The notes: generated by a model from the sequence alone, not told the origin. A DNA stretch of 64,000 bases from Rhynchopus sp. YZ270_cl-10 (GCA_964035575.1 OZ037881.1:992001-1056000); one strand, 5' to 3'. Shown: positions 13,301 through 24,442, counted from the first letter of the stretch. Numbers and translations: made by a program.

Positions 13301-14889
13301 ATAAGACCTGCAAGGATGACTTCCGGATGTGGCTCACCTCGATGCCGGTAGATTACTTTCCTATTCCGATTCTGCAAAATTCGATCAAAATCACTAATGA
13401 AGCGCCATCCGGAATCAAAGCAAACATGACCCGCTGTTTCGGCGACATCCCTGAAAAGGAGCTCTGCTGTTTCGATGATACCGGAAAGTGGTCACCGCTC
13501 TCCTCCGGACATGGCAGGTCTTATGCGTATAAGAAGCTGTTGTACGGAATGGCATTCTTCCATTCAATCATTCTTGAACGCAGAAAGTTCGGCTCTCTCG
13601 GCTGGAACGTTAAATACGAATGGAACGACACCGATTTGATCGTTTCGCGTGAATGGCTACAGCTCTTCCTTGAGCAAGAATCGGTACCGTGGGAGAGCAT
13701 GACGTACATCATTGGGGAGATCAACTATGGTGGGCGTGTTACTGATCCCTTGGACCGACTTTGTTTGGCGTCGATTCTGAAGACATACTTTTGCGATGGG
13801 ATCTTGACAGAGGCGTATGACTTTTCAAAGTCTGGAACATATAGGGCACCACCAGAGGGAGGGCTTGCTTTGTACACTACGCAGATTGCGGCACTTCCGA
13901 GGAACGATGAGCCTGAAGTCTTCGGGATGGACCCGAATGCGTCGTTGACATACCAATTGCGGGAGTCCAGCGAAATGCTTGAGACGCTGTTGTCAATTCA
14001 GCCACGTGCCTCGAATGCCTCAGGGGGGATTTCACCTGAGGAGTTGGTAAAAGCAAAGGCGCAGGAAATTTTGGATTTATTGCCAGCCACATTGTCGATT
14101 GAGGAGGAGGCTGGGCCGACGTCGTTGACAGTGATGGACAATGGGGTTCCCAACTCTTTGTCAACGGTTCTTCGGCATGAGGTAGAGAAATTCAACAAAT
14201 TGCTCAAAAAGCAGAGGGCCACGCTTCTTGAACTGCAAAAAGCTATTGCAGGGCTGACCGTTCTGTCTGAAGCGCTGGACAAAATGTATCTCGACTTCCT
14301 CAATGACACTGTCCCCGAACTTTGGATGAAAGCCGCCTACCTATCGCTCAAACCCTTAGGGTCTTGGATGTCCGATATGGTGTCTCGGGTTGCACATTGC
14401 CGGAGTTGGCTGAAACATGGTGAACCCTCTTCATTCTGGCTTCCTGGGTTGTTCTCTCCACACGGCTTTATGACCGGAGTTTTACAGGGGCATGCGAGGA
14501 AGAATGTCATCTCTGTTGATTTGCTGTCCTTTTCGTTCAATATGACTGCCCTAGAGGAGGCAGATGCACCGCCTAGTAGTGGGGTGTACATTAATGGAAT
14601 GTTTGCGGACTCATGGAGGTGGTGTAAGGAGAGCTGTACGATGCTGGATTCGGTGCCTGGCGAGTCGTATGCGAGTCTTCCGATCATTCAGTTCCTTCCT
14701 GAAGAAAAGCATCAAGTTCCAGCCACCAAATACCCCTGCCCTTCCTACATCACAGCCTCACGCAAAGGGGTGCTCTCCTCCCTCGGTGCCTCAACAAACT
14801 TCATCCTCTGTGTCGAAGCCGAGACCGACAAAGGGAACGACTACTGGATCCGCAAAGGGGCTGCGATGATATGCCAATTAAGTTACTGA
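1323..14889 (+). CDS. Axonemal inner-arm dynein heavy chain (DNAH6-like), 4 exons
   Basis: Motor subunit that walks along axonemal microtubules to bend cilia. Exons 1323-8720, 8786-8920, 9038-9154 and 9883-14889, all joined in phase 0, give about 4218 aa; human DNAH6 is of similar length. Seen: linker ending GRLVITPLTDR; AAA1 P-loop GPAGTGKTE (about residue 1514) with Walker B CCLDEFNRI; AAA2 P-loop GETGGGKS (1801); AAA3 GQSGTGKS (2156) with Walker B LFIDDLNMP; AAA4 GVGGSGKQS (2516, exon 3); stalk coiled coils near 2750-2870 and 2980-3045 with the microtubule-binding tip between; a second coiled coil near 3295-3335; C-terminus KGAAMICQLSY. The AAA1 context YKMMETFFSGL resembles DNAH6 more than other inner-arm types. 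The first ~200 residues are low complexity. Start: first Met of the long open frame. Subtype is by eye. Confidence 0.95.
9231..9869. mobile_element. hAT-like nonautonomous element in dynein intron 3
   Basis: Element 9239-9861 (623 bp) with perfect 15-bp terminal inverted repeats CAGGGGTTAAGTTAG, flanked on both sides by the 8-bp direct repeat TTCACACT (9231-9238 and 9862-9869). An 8-bp duplication with CAGGG ends is the hAT signature. It encodes nothing recognisable. Inside are two copies of a GC-rich motif around GCGAGCGCAGCGAGCGG (about 9333 and 9370) and a segment (9437-9510) shared with the element at 31808. Without it the intron would be about 97 nt, like its neighbours. Confidence 0.93.
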
Positions 14890-14978
14890 GGCCCTTTTTT
14901 AACCTCAGAAAATTCAGTTTTTTTTGTTTTCAACCCTTTTACAAGGTGCGAGGAAGGAACGGAGTCATTTTTTTTAGG

Positions 14979-15022
14979 AGGTACACTGCCAGAGGGCTTT
15001 GTATTTCAAGTCAATTTTTTTG
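14979..15022 (+). repeat. Family D repeat, partial
   Basis: GGTACACTGCC, then AGAGGGCTTTGTATTTCAAG, then TCAA and a T-run. Matches the 3' half of the full copies at 16173 and 21080. Confidence 0.75.
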
Positions 15023-15712
15023 GGGCGATTTTTAGATGCCCAGAGGCTGGATTGATTAAGCGAGATTTAGACAAATTTTCTCGCTTTTTTTTGAAGTTGT
15101 GTATTGTGCATGGAGGGTGTGTGTTTTCCCCCAAATACCTGCACCCGCACGGCGTTGTTGCCACATTTCTACTTTCATTTTCCCCCCCATCTTTCTAGTT
15201 GGTTTTTTGGCCCACTTTGTGAGGTTTTGTTTTTTGTTGGAGTGGGAGGAAAAACTCCAGCGTTTTTTGTCACTTCATGAAATGAAGGAGAAAATAGAAA
15301 CAAAGCGTTTTGAACACACTTTGCGGGTTCTGGGGACGAACCGCGCTGCAGAGCCACTCCTCACCAAACAGGTCGAGGTGGTGTGCGTTTCACCACAACC
15401 TCCCCCATGGGTTTTATCGTGTTAAGTTTCTATTTTTCTTTTGTGTTTTTTTTTGTGTTTGCCTTCTCTGAATAGGCTGCCTGAATAAGGGTTATGTGAA
15501 TGTGAGGTATTTTTTTGTCGCCATTATTTTGTCTTTTTCTGACAGGTCTGATCCTCAAACAAAAAAATGGAAGATGTGTTCTTACGAATTACTCTCGCCC
15601 CTCTTGTTGGCAGATCAGTTGATTTAAGGGTGGTTTGTTTATAGGTTCATTTCTGAAATATCGATAAGGAGAACGAAAAAAGAAAATGCGGTGACGCGTA
15701 CAAAGTGTTTAG

Positions 15713-15768
15713 TATAGTGGAGCACACTCTAGGGTGGCTACACTAATACAACCAAGTTTTCAAGAAAA
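15713..15768 (+). repeat. Family H stem-loop repeat, copy 1
   Basis: TATAGTGGAGC pairs with GCTACACTA around a small inner hairpin (CACT, CTAG, GGTG). Tail ACAACCAAGTTTTCAA. Near-identical to 37875 and 39256; structural relatives at 45853 and 50177. Confidence 0.85.
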
Positions 15769-16172
15769 GAAACCCACTAACAGCAAAATGGGATAAGGCA
15801 ATGAGCAGAAACATACTTTTCTTCCTTATTCTACATGTCCATAATAGCTCCTCCTTTCAATTAATAACAAGAACAAAACAAATCTAATGTGTCTCCGTTT
15901 CCTTTCCCCCTCTTTCATCCCCCCCTTGTTAAAAAAAAGCCATCAATTTTTGCCCCCCTTTTTTTTGTTTGCAAAAAGAAACTTCAGGGGGTTCATTTAC
16001 ATTTTGATTTTTTTCTTAGTTCGTTTTATTATTTTTTGCCCAACCAATTACCCACCCCCTCACCATCCCCTTCTCTTTTCCCCCACACAAAAAAAGAAAA
16101 CAGACTTCTGTGATCAAAAATAAAGAAATGCCACCTCTTTTTTTTCCCACATCTCAGATGCAAACCACGAAA

Positions 16173-16285
16173 TGGATGTAAGACTGCATGGTTGGGGGGG
16201 GGTCCACCCCCCGGTACAGCCAATCATTGTACTAATGGTACACTATTCACGAGCGGGCTGTTGTATTTCAGGTCTACTTTTTTGT
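16173..16285 (+). repeat. Family D repeat, full copy 1
   Basis: Shares TGCATGGTTGGGGG, GTCCACCC, GGTACAGCCA, TCATTGTAC and the TTGTATTTCA block, in the same order, with 21080-21180. Followed by a T-rich tail. Confidence 0.8.
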
Positions 16286-16381
16286 TGACCCCTCCTCTCT
16301 CTCTCTCTCTTTCTCTCTATACGGTAATAACTTGATACCTGAGTGTATGTGAAATTGCTAACACACGTTTTAGGTACCGTA

Positions 16382-16472
16382 CCTGTAAATATGCTGGACC
16401 GTAAAAATGTTGGGACAGCCCCAAAAAGGCTCGCTCGTCCCAACATTATTACGGCCCAACATATTTACAGGG
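16382..16472. mobile_element. Small TA-flanked hairpin element
   Basis: About 91 bp, almost all inverted repeat (left TGTAAATATG with CCGTAA, right TTACGG with CATATTTACA), with TA at both outer edges (16380-16381 and 16473-16474). TA duplication fits a Tc1/mariner-type MITE. Confidence 0.7.
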
Positions 16473-16528
16473 TATCAAAAGCTCTCTCTGGTTAGTAGGT
16501 TGTCCCCCTCTCTTCTACACCTTTCACA

Positions 16529-16561
16529 CATATACTTTCAATTCTGAACTGAAAGTATATG
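16529..16561 (+). repeat. Family E stem-loop repeat, copy 1
   Basis: CATATACTTTC pairs perfectly (11 bp) with GAAAGTATATG around an 11-base loop. Type copy of the family (others at 24907, 29985, 34145, 36886, 44716, 52614, 53404, 54239, 56894, 58399). Confidence 0.8.
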
Positions 16562-16706
16562 AATCTAACCTTTGCACACTACCACCACCTAATGCAGGCT
16601 CTACACAAGAAAAAAAATACAGTATACTCACCTGGTCACCACAGCAGCACCAACAACAAGGTGGGGGGGGGAGGGGTAAAAATCCACCCATTTAGTCTAC
16701 CCACCA

Positions 16707-18475
16707 ATGCGGAGTGCGACCATATCAGACGAGGTTGACGTGTCCCTTATGGTATGCATATTGTTATGCGCTCTGTCTACTTGATGAGAAAAAAATGGTT
16801 AAAGTTTTTTTGAGTCGTTTTGCACTTTCAACTTTTCTTTGATGCGGAAGCTATGGGGATACGAACCCAACTCCCTCCCAAACAGTGTTACAATAGCCGG
16901 AAGCTACAGTGAACTTTTCTTTCTTTGTGTTGATGATAAATTGTTGGAGTAGTGTAGTTGCCTCGGGTTGTGTTGCCACCAGTTGTGCAATCTCCACTGT
17001 CCATAAGTTCACTCACGAAAAGGCCTCAGATCTGGGGCCTTTTCTTTGTGTTATCACCCCATCACCCCCATCACCCCATCACCCACCGCCCACCTCAGGT
17101 GTCCTCCGCCTCCGAGCTGGAACCTCTCTCCGAAAGCGAGAACCCCTTCCAATCAGACCCCGACCACAGGCCCTCCTCACCAGACTTCACCTTCGACCCA
17201 AAGCAGTCGCTCAACACCGCCCCCTCCTCTAAGAAGCGGGCCAGCCTCGCGACCGAAGCGTTTCAAATGGTAGCCTTTCCCCCCCTCCCGACCCCACCCC
17301 ACCCTCTACATTAGCCACAGAGGCATGCACTATAATACTGCAAATAAGTTTGCAGATTTTGCGGATATTTGGGAATAATTTGGCGTCCTTTTTTGGATTC
17401 CAAAGTATCCAAACGCTCACACAAACTCACCCTATACATTCTAGGTTCATTTTAGCACCTCAAAAAGCTATTTTTTTTTCTCCTTTCAGCACCTTCTGTC
17501 CTGATGTATGGTGGTGCGTTTGCACTTTCAACATCTCTCTTTTTCTTTTTCCAGGCCCGCGAAAACAAACGGTTTATGGACATATCAGCAAAGGAGGTCA
17601 GCCATTTGGAGTCTGCGAAGGACGAGATGGAGTCGTTTCTTTCGAACCAGGAAGAGCTTATTGCAGGGTTCCGGGATTTCAAGAAGGATGAATTTAATGC
17701 AGCACTACGTGGGGAGCGTGCCGCGAAGAAGGCAGCAGGGAAGCTACTTAACAGCATCGGCAAGCGCGGCGCGAAGAAGCAACCCACAGAGCAGACACAA
17801 GAACAACAGGACCGCGACGACAGTGACTCTCTTCTCAAAACGCTGGGGAAAAGCGCGATTCTTGAGGCTGCGAAGAAGAAAGAATGTGGGGTACCCACAG
17901 AAGGTGGGCCGTACCGTACGAAGATTATCCCCGAAGGCAAACGTCTCATTCTTCCTAACTGTTCCCGCGCAAGACGAGTTAAGGAACTTCGCACATCTGT
18001 TCTGGAATCACAGAATATGCCTCCTCTGTCACCATCATTCCCCAACAGCCCTGGGTCAACCAGAACAGATGATACCCAAATGACCACAACAACGTTGCCG
18101 CAACTGCGGAAAAAGCCTTCTAACGCGACTGCGTTGACGCAGTGGGAAAGAGGGTCGAAAAAGGCGAGATTGCCGATCAGAACTTCTCCAATGGCATCTC
18201 AAGTGTTGGTGGTGACGGGGCCAGTCAATTATGCAAAACTTCTCGCACAGCAGCAGGTCATGCGTGAACACAACGAAAGGCAATACGTTCAGTACGGTAA
18301 GATGATGACAACGTACGACAACATACAGGAAGTGGTGCAGCGGAAGTTCTCGCTCTTTTTGAAGACGAATCTGCTCCCCGTCGACGAAGATGAAGAAGGG
18401 GACGAACCCATATCGCAAACTGTATCAATCAATGAAGAGCCTTCCCCATCATCGCTCCCCCCGCTTGAATGCTGA
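16707..18475 (+). CDS. Unrecognised 378-aa protein, 3 exons
   Basis: Exon 1 (16707-16751) encodes only MRSATISDEVDVSLM; exon 2 (17099-17269) encodes VSSASELEPLSESENPF through EAFQM; exon 3 (17555-18475) begins ARENKRFMDISAKEV and ends SSLPPLEC. All junctions are phase 0, with GTATGC/CTCAG and GTAGCC/CCAG borders. I recognise no domain. Exon 3 begins with a charged, probably helical stretch, then a Gln/Asp-rich run (QTQEQQDRDD), basic proline-containing linkers, and a second helical stretch (NYAKLLAQQQVMREHNERQ); the tail is acidic. It could be a coiled-coil structural protein; that is a guess. Both introns contain dispersed repeats: a family L copy in intron 1 and a family C-like tail at the intron 2 acceptor. 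The exon 1 join is the least certain part. Confidence 0.72.
16810..16845 (+). repeat. Family C tail in intron 1 of the 378-aa gene
   Basis: GTCGTTTTGCACTTTCAAC followed by TTTTCTTT, matching the 3' half of family C. Confidence 0.55.
16926..17010 (-). repeat. Family L repeat, reverse copy in intron 1
   Basis: Reverse complement of the L repeat at 39318-39390, including the flanking AGTTCACTCACG segment. The match is near-continuous over about 85 bases. It sits within an intron of the 378-aa gene. Confidence 0.85.
17511..17554 (+). repeat. Family C tail forming a 3' splice site
   Basis: GTGCGTTTGCACTTTCAAC then a pyrimidine tract ending CCAG at the exon 3 border. The repeat tail serves as the polypyrimidine tract of this intron. 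Confidence 0.6.
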
Positions 18476-19662
18476 GGAATTGCTTTTTTAAAGATGGGTG
18501 CTTTTTTTTTGCTTTTTTATATCATTCATGTGCAACAAAGGAGAGCACTACCTTAAGTGGTAATGTCGAGAGCTTTTAAAAAGGTCGCGTTTTCAGGTAT
18601 AGGGATTTTCTTATCTAAAGGTGTACCAAGAAGAGAGAGGCTTTAGGTTGCATCTTTTGTTAAATCCCTTTTTTTCTTTCTTTTCTTCTTCTTTTCGCAG
18701 AACACCCAGATATTGACAACTTTTCCAAGCTGGCATTAGTGTGGTGTATGTGGGGTAGTTTTGCCTATGCAAGCCCGCTTCCGTGGGTGACTACTGGGCT
18801 TTTTTTTTTGGTTTTTTAGAGTGATCATGGCACTTTCAGAAGTCTTTTTTTATTTCTGGCATGAGCTTGACCGAGCTGCGCTTTAAGCGTTTTTCAACTA
18901 CTCTTTCTGGTCAGGCCAGAGCTCCCTCCACAAACCAGTTTTTGACACCTTCTTCAAGTCTTTCTTTGCGTATGGAATGACTTAGGGGTATCCTCCAGGA
19001 GCTCCTCGTTATCAGCATCGTTCAAGACTTTCTTCGATCAAACCCCAACCCAATTTTCAACTTTTTTTCCCCCCAGGGGGAGGCTTAGGTCATGGATGTA
19101 CAAAGTATTTGAATAGAAAAAGTACTCGAAAGTCGGAAAATAACCCCAGTACTTGATACTTGAAGTGCTTGACACCCAACAAAATGGAAAAGTACTCAAC
19201 ATTAATCCTTGTCCATCCATGTTAGGCTCACCTTAGAAAAATTATTTCCTTATTATTTGCGCAGCTTTCTTTTTTTCGGGAATATTTCTTTATATTGTAT
19301 CATTTCTTTTGTACTTTTTGTTTTCCCTATCAAAACCCAGCGTCAAGAACATGCGACCAACCACCTCCACCCCCCTCTACCTCTCCCTTTTTTTCCAACA
19401 TCACCCTCCCTTCACAAATCCGTTTTTCTTAGTTCCCTCAAATCCTTGCTCCATTTGCTCTTTTAAGGATCCTATGAAGAAAAAATCGTGGCTGCTATCT
19501 AGTCTACAATCGAACCATTATTTCACCCAAATCCCCACCATCAGGCAGATCCATGCAATACACAGAAGTGTGATCTCTCTCACTGAGGACCACTCCCTCC
19601 TCTCTCTCTCTGTCTCTGTCTTTCCCTTCCTGCGTTGTTCCTTTTCCTCATTTTGTCGCAAG
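18476..19662. other. Intergenic region before the transporter
   Basis: T-rich, no gene seen. Contains an A-like degenerate hairpin near 18773-18800 and a 131-bp inverted-repeat element at 19091. An open frame continues upstream of the transporter start from 19309, but its composition is noncoding-like. Confidence 0.55.
19091..19221. mobile_element. Probable small inverted-repeat element
   Basis: Ends CATGGATGTACAAAG and CTTGTCCATCCATG are imperfect inverted repeats, and TTAGG lies just outside both ends. Interior has scattered AGTACTC/GTACTT pairs. Could be a MITE with a 5-bp duplication. Confidence 0.5.
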
Positions 19663-21326
19663 ATGGGAGGTGCTGGTCCTGCGAACTTCGCAGGGAAACT
19701 TCTGAACAAACTGACCGCACCTCAGAGGGAAGGATGGGGTGGGCTGCGTGAGGAGAGGGCTGAGCCCGCAGCAAGCAGCTCTTCGCCCACTACACCGACC
19801 ACTGGGCAGGATAGCAATCTGGCGGGGAACCTGACTACGTTGGGGAACAGCTTCATCGCCTTTGTGGGGGCAGGCATTCTAGATTTGCCATATGCGTTTA
19901 GCAAGGTCGGCCTCCGGTTAGGATCGTTTGTGATGCTTGCAGTGTCATTGGTGTGTCTACACTGCATGTATATGCTTATAGACTGCAAGATTTTCTTAGA
20001 AAAGAACGGTAAAAAATGCTCGACGTACGGTGAGGTTGGTAAAGAAGCGCTTGGACCAGCCGGGGGAATTCTCGTTAACATTGCATTGAGTATAACACAG
20101 TTTGGGTTTTGCACTGCATATTTCATTTTGATTAGCCACAATTTGGATGCTATCTTGACGGACAGTCCTGGGTATATTCCGTATATTTGGCTTTGCGTGC
20201 CGGGGCAGATGATGCTTGCGACGTTGCGGCACCTTAAGTTTTTGGGGAAATTTTCATTGATTGCGGATGTCACGATGGCGTTTGCTTTGGGATCTGTCTT
20301 TTATTACTGCAGAAACCAGCTTATCTCACAGAAGGACGCTGATATGCAGAGACTGCAAAGCGACTTTTCGAATGCACCATATTTCTTTGGTGTGTGCATC
20401 TATTGCTACGAAGGCATTGGCATGGTCATCCCCATCCAAGCAGCCATGAAGAACAAACATCAATTCAAGCTGGTATGGGGCATCAACATGGCGTTGGTGA
20501 CTCTGTTGTTCTGGTCGGTAGGCTTTGCAGGCTACTCTGCATATGGTGTGAGTGTGCATGAGTCCATCTCTTCAAACCTCCCCGCCTTTGAGTACCTGCA
20601 AGTGATGGTCCAGCTTTCTCTCTGTATAGGTCTCTACTTTACGTTTCCAGTCATGATGTTTCCGGTGTACCAGATCATCGAGAGTGATGAGCCGGTGGAC
20701 GCAAGCGACCAAAAAGGGGGTTACACAAACAGCGTGGAGTTCCGGCAGAACCTGAAGCGTTTTGGGGTGGTGATCATGTCGGCGTTTGTGGCCAGCGCGG
20801 TGCCGTCTTTTTCGTCGTTTGTCGTTCTCGTGGGGAGCTCAACGTGCTCGTTGTTGGCGTTGATTCTACCCGCAGTGTTTTCGTTGAAGCTGAGAGATAA
20901 TTCGCATTTGGGTATGTTTTGAAGCGGGGGGGGTTTTTTATCTTTTTGTTAAATTGTTGGATTAGTGTAGTTGCCACAGTTATGCTTTGTCTGATTTGTC
21001 GCACCTGATTTTGACTCTATGGTTATAATTTGGCGATGTTTGGCGGTATTGGGCCAAATACCAAATCAGGGACTATTTCATGCATGGTTGGGGGTCCACC
21101 CTTGGTACAGCCAGTCATTGTACCAAGGTACACTGACACGAGAGGGCTTTTGTATTTCAAGTCAACTTTCATTTCACAAAGAGACTGGAAATGGTCAACA
21201 GAAAAAGCTCATCAACTACGACCTATCACCACAGCGATTGCACGTGAAGGAAGCATCATCATAATGGGTGTGATTGCCGCAGTCCTTGGGACAGAAGACG
21301 CCATCAAGAGGATAGCAGAAGGGTGA
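19663..21326 (+). CDS. Amino-acid transporter of the AAAP family (SLC36/AVT-like), 2 exons
   Basis: Multi-pass carrier for amino acids, in this family usually proton-coupled and often vacuolar/lysosomal; substrate unknown here. Exon 1 19663-20911, intron 20912-21183 (GTATGT to AG, phase 1), exon 2 21184-21326; about 463 aa. Seen: a polar N-terminus of ~55 residues, then SFIAFVGAGILDLPYAF, the family's first membrane helix, with about ten further hydrophobic segments including VWGINMALVTLLFWSVGFAGYS (split by GINM). Exon 2 supplies the last helix (SIIIMGVIAAVLGT), so stopping at 20922 would lose it. Start chosen at MGGAGPANFAGK because upstream in-frame sequence is low complexity. The intron holds partial L and full D repeats. 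The exact acceptor is inferred from frame. Confidence 0.88.
20952..20985 (-). repeat. Family L partial reverse copy in transporter intron
   Basis: AAATTGTTGGATTAGTG then TAGTTGCCACAG, the reverse complement of the 3' part of L copies such as 39318-39390. Confidence 0.7.
21080..21180 (+). repeat. Family D repeat, full copy 2, in transporter intron
   Basis: Same block order as 16173-16285; includes the palindrome GTACCAAGGTAC and the ACACGAGAGGGC motif, then the TTGTATTTCAAG block and CAACTTTC. It forms the 3' end of the intron. Confidence 0.82.
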
Positions 21327-21974
21327 TGCAAAGGGGGTGTAAGGGTGGTTGTCCCCAACATTATCAAAAAAAATTATAAAAGTGAAGGTCCAACCTGATG
21401 TCAGATACCTTCCCCTTTGGTATTTACATTTGTTGCTGTCTGCTTTTAAAAAAATGTCGTATTTCCGATCAAAACTACAATAAAATAATTGGGAAATTGG
21501 GGGGAAATGTAAACCAGAACTAACAATGTCTTTTTAGAGAAAACACCATTGTGGCTTCGACTTTTTTTTTTTATATATCCTCCCTTTTTTTTTTTGAAAA
21601 AAGATGTGTACGGCATATTCACCTTTTCACGTTTTCTTTCTTTTAGGGTGTGCCAGGATTGGTCTATGTCACGAGAACATTAACATGCACTATCTTCCCT
21701 TGCATGATCAAACCACTTCTTTTTAGGGTAGGGACAACGGGTTGGAACGAAGGGTTAAATGGGTTTAGGGAATGGGATGTCCAGAAGTGGACCCAATGGC
21801 TAGAGCAGTGTGTACGAGCACGGGGGGACGAAACTCTCATCTAAAGGTTTTCCCTCTGCCCACATGCACACGAATTTCAACAATAAAACACACACACTCT
21901 CTCTCTCTCCCCTCCCCTCCCTCTTTCTCCGAACAACCTTCAAAGCATCATAACCACATCACATCACAGAGAAA
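21327..21974. other. Transporter-TPR intergenic region
   Basis: Holds poly-A/T runs and a possible small exon or ORF (21646-21844). The TPR 5' flank has a CT-rich tract at 21894-21935. Confidence 0.5.
21646..21844 (+). other. Possible terminal exon or small ORF
   Basis: After a TTTCTTTTAG acceptor-like site the frame is open for about 65 codons and reads GVPGLVYVTRTLTC, later EWDVQKWTQWLEQCVRARGD, ending at TAA. The second half looks like a plausible amphipathic helix. No donor joins it convincingly to the transporter. It may be a short separate gene or chance. Confidence 0.25.
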
Positions 21975-24363
21975 ATGATAGTAGAAGATAGTGTACAGTT
22001 GCCTAGTATATGCAATGGGGTTCATGAGGCAGCTCATGCTCAGGAAGCAAGGGAAAGTGAGGGTGTAGTGCTTGAGTTGAATAGGAAGGGTGTGGAGCTC
22101 TGCGATGCGGGACACTTTGCGGATGCGCAGGAGTTGCTGCTTCGCGCGGAGGGGATGGTGTCGGGTGGGGTGCAAAGCCGGTCAAGACTTAGACAGCTTG
22201 CGATGTCGAAGAACAACCTAGGATACCTCGCAAAGCTTGCAGGCAACCTGGACGCAGCTGCAACTTTCATGGAGGCTGCATTACGCATTGAAAACCGTCT
22301 AGGAAAGCCTCTTCCTACCACTACACTGAACCTCACCGCAGTTCTCAAAGCAAAGGGGATATTCAATAAGGCGCGCGATCTTGCCAAACTCACCTTAGAA
22401 CTGTTGTACGAATCAGAAGCAGACCAGCCTGCAATAGTGTGGGTGGCTGCGTGGCATAACCTAGCCGTTTCGCAGCTTCACGCAACGACAAAGATTCAAC
22501 CAGTTGAGGTGGTGTGGGGGCATTTTCACACCGCCCACGCATTAGCTGTAAAGGAGTTAGGCAAACGGCATGTTATGACGAGAGAAGTAGCGTTGTCGTT
22601 TAAATCTGCGAAAAAGAGTTGGTTTCGTACTAGGCATCTGAAGGCTGCGAAGGTGAAGCCGGAGCAACCGAAGGAGCAAAACAATCAGTATGTTTCGTAT
22701 TCGAATACTATTACTCCTACACCGGCTCCCCCTTCAAGGAGGGAAGAACGTCTAGCCAGACAAGCTGCCAGGGCAGGCAGCGCAGCACCAAGCAGCACCA
22801 GCAACTCCAACAACCTTTTCTACTACGGAGGTATCCGAGAACGTGGCGCTTCCGCAAAGAATAAAAAAACACCCAAAACGGTTGCCGCTGCGACAGCAGG
22901 TGAGAAAGGGCAGAGTGAAGCAACCTCCTCCCTTCTTTCGTTCAGTTCTGCTGCAAATACGGCGAACACAGGGGATTGGGGGCGCACACCATCTCCACAA
23001 CGCAAACCCACTACAACTACAGTCCCGCACAAACCATTAAAGCCGATAAAACCGAAGGATTTGCCAAAGCCGAAATCGTTAACACCGCATCCACCTCCTT
23101 CGAATCATGTTAAGCCTCAACCACATGGCCATCTTCCACCTCTTCCACAACAGCCTACAAAGCCTAAGCAGACTACCCCGCATAACACTCCACCTACCAA
23201 GCCTATTGCAAACCCTGCCACCTCTGTTCCAGTAGAGACGCGGAGGGGTATAGTGGAGAGCTTCCTGCGAGCGGGGGAGTATAGTTCCTATGCGAGTCTT
23301 GTGTTGGTGATGGGGGAGGTGGAGGAGACAGGGTCTGAGGATCCAAGCCCTGCGTTGCGTACAATAGCGGCGTTGCTGCCTGCTGAACCAGAAGGGCTAG
23401 CGGTGGTCAAATCGTTGATGAGCGAGGACACCGAGACATACCCTAGCCTGGACCTCTTAGAAGAGCTTCAGGAAACGCCTGCAGAGCTGCGGAGCTGTAT
23501 GATACCTTCCCCGAAAGGGAAAAGAACGGCAAGGTTTGTCGATGTGCCTGAGATTGTTGAGGCAAAGGAGGAAGAGACGGTGGTATTGGCACCACCTTCC
23601 TTTGGGCTGTCAGATGTGGTAGGATTGTTTGGTGGTCATGCTGCGTTGGAATGTGCAGAAGCGGCGCTTCGATTTAGGCCAGACTCCTGGATGTACGCGG
23701 AGGAGGGTTGGGAAGTGGTGCGTGCCCATCAAGGTGTGAAGGAAATGATAGAGCTGTCCGGAGAGGCGGCAGAGAGCTTCCCCGCGTTGGTGGCAGTGCG
23801 GGATGCCTTTGGGGGGTCGTTTAGTATGCCCGAAGGGAGGGGTTCGCTGGGCAGTAGTGCGAGGAAGTATGGCAGCTTGGATCTGGTATTGAATTCCATG
23901 GGTAGGGGGTTTCCGCATTTAGGGTGTTTGCTAGAGGGTGCAGAGGAGGAGGAGAAGAAAGAGGAGAAGCCCATCATGGACATCACTGTGAGCCCCTCAG
24001 GCTCGGTGCCTGCTTCTGAGCATGCCTCGTTCACGCCTAAACGACGGCAAAGCGGGCTTCTCTCGTTAGTGACGTGCAGCCCTAAGAGTGCGTGCGGGCA
24101 GTTTAACAACCTTACAGCGTTAATGGGGACACCAGAGGCAGAGGAATGTCAAGGCCTGCTCATGGCGTTTGAGGTATGTAGATAGAGGGGGGGAAGGGGG
24201 GGGAAAAATGCTAATAACAAAACAGACCCGTGAAGATGCCTACTCCCATTTCACAACCGGGAAGCGAACGTCGGGTGCGCATGGTCTGTCTAGCCTCGAA
24301 GCCCTCTTATCAGGTCTCAACGAAGATGAACGGCAAGAAGTCAAGTATGTACTGGGGGTTTAA
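21975..24363 (+). CDS. TPR-repeat protein, 2 exons, about 778 aa
   Basis: Exon 1 21975-24173, a 52-nt intron 24174-24225 (GTATGT to ACAG, phase 0), exon 2 24226-24363. Exon 2 reads TREDAYSHFTTGKRTSG and ends YVLGV, giving a better end than the stop inside the intron. Residues ~30-160 contain helical pairs with TPR spacing: NRKGVELCDAGHFADAQELL, NNLGYLAKLAGNLDAAATF, LNLTAVLKAKGIFNKARDLA and AAWHNLAVSQLHA. About residues 225-400 are Ala/Ser-, then Pro/Lys/Thr-rich and probably disordered. The last half is helical with acidic patches and no recognised domain. TPR arrays bind protein partners; ciliary TPR proteins are common, but no partner is indicated here. The four R hairpins lie just downstream, some possibly in the 3' UTR. 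Confidence 0.8.
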
Positions 24364-24372
24364 AATTAAATG

Positions 24373-24442
24373 GGCAGTGCTCGAAGCCGTATCGTTGGTG
24401 ACACGACCTCTTTTCTGGCCCGATACGGTCAAAACATTTGCC
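24373..24442 (+). repeat. Family R hairpin repeat, copy 1
   Basis: GGCAGTG at the 5' end, CCGTATCG pairing with CGATACGG inside, and a CATTTGCC 3' end followed by TAGAAAA. One of four near-identical copies within 800 bp. Confidence 0.92.

Larger units (their letters stand above)
14890..16706. other. Intergenic region after dynein
   Basis: No gene seen. T-rich DNA with copies of families D (14979, 16173), H (15713) and E (16529), and a TA-flanked hairpin element (16382). The dynein stop lies inside a small hairpin (CTGAGG 14886-14891, CCTCAG 14903-14908). Confidence 0.6.

Noticed and set aside
19309-19662. N-terminal extension of the transporter
   Set aside because: In-frame but built of low-complexity T/C-rich sequence; the Met at 19663 begins coding-like sequence.
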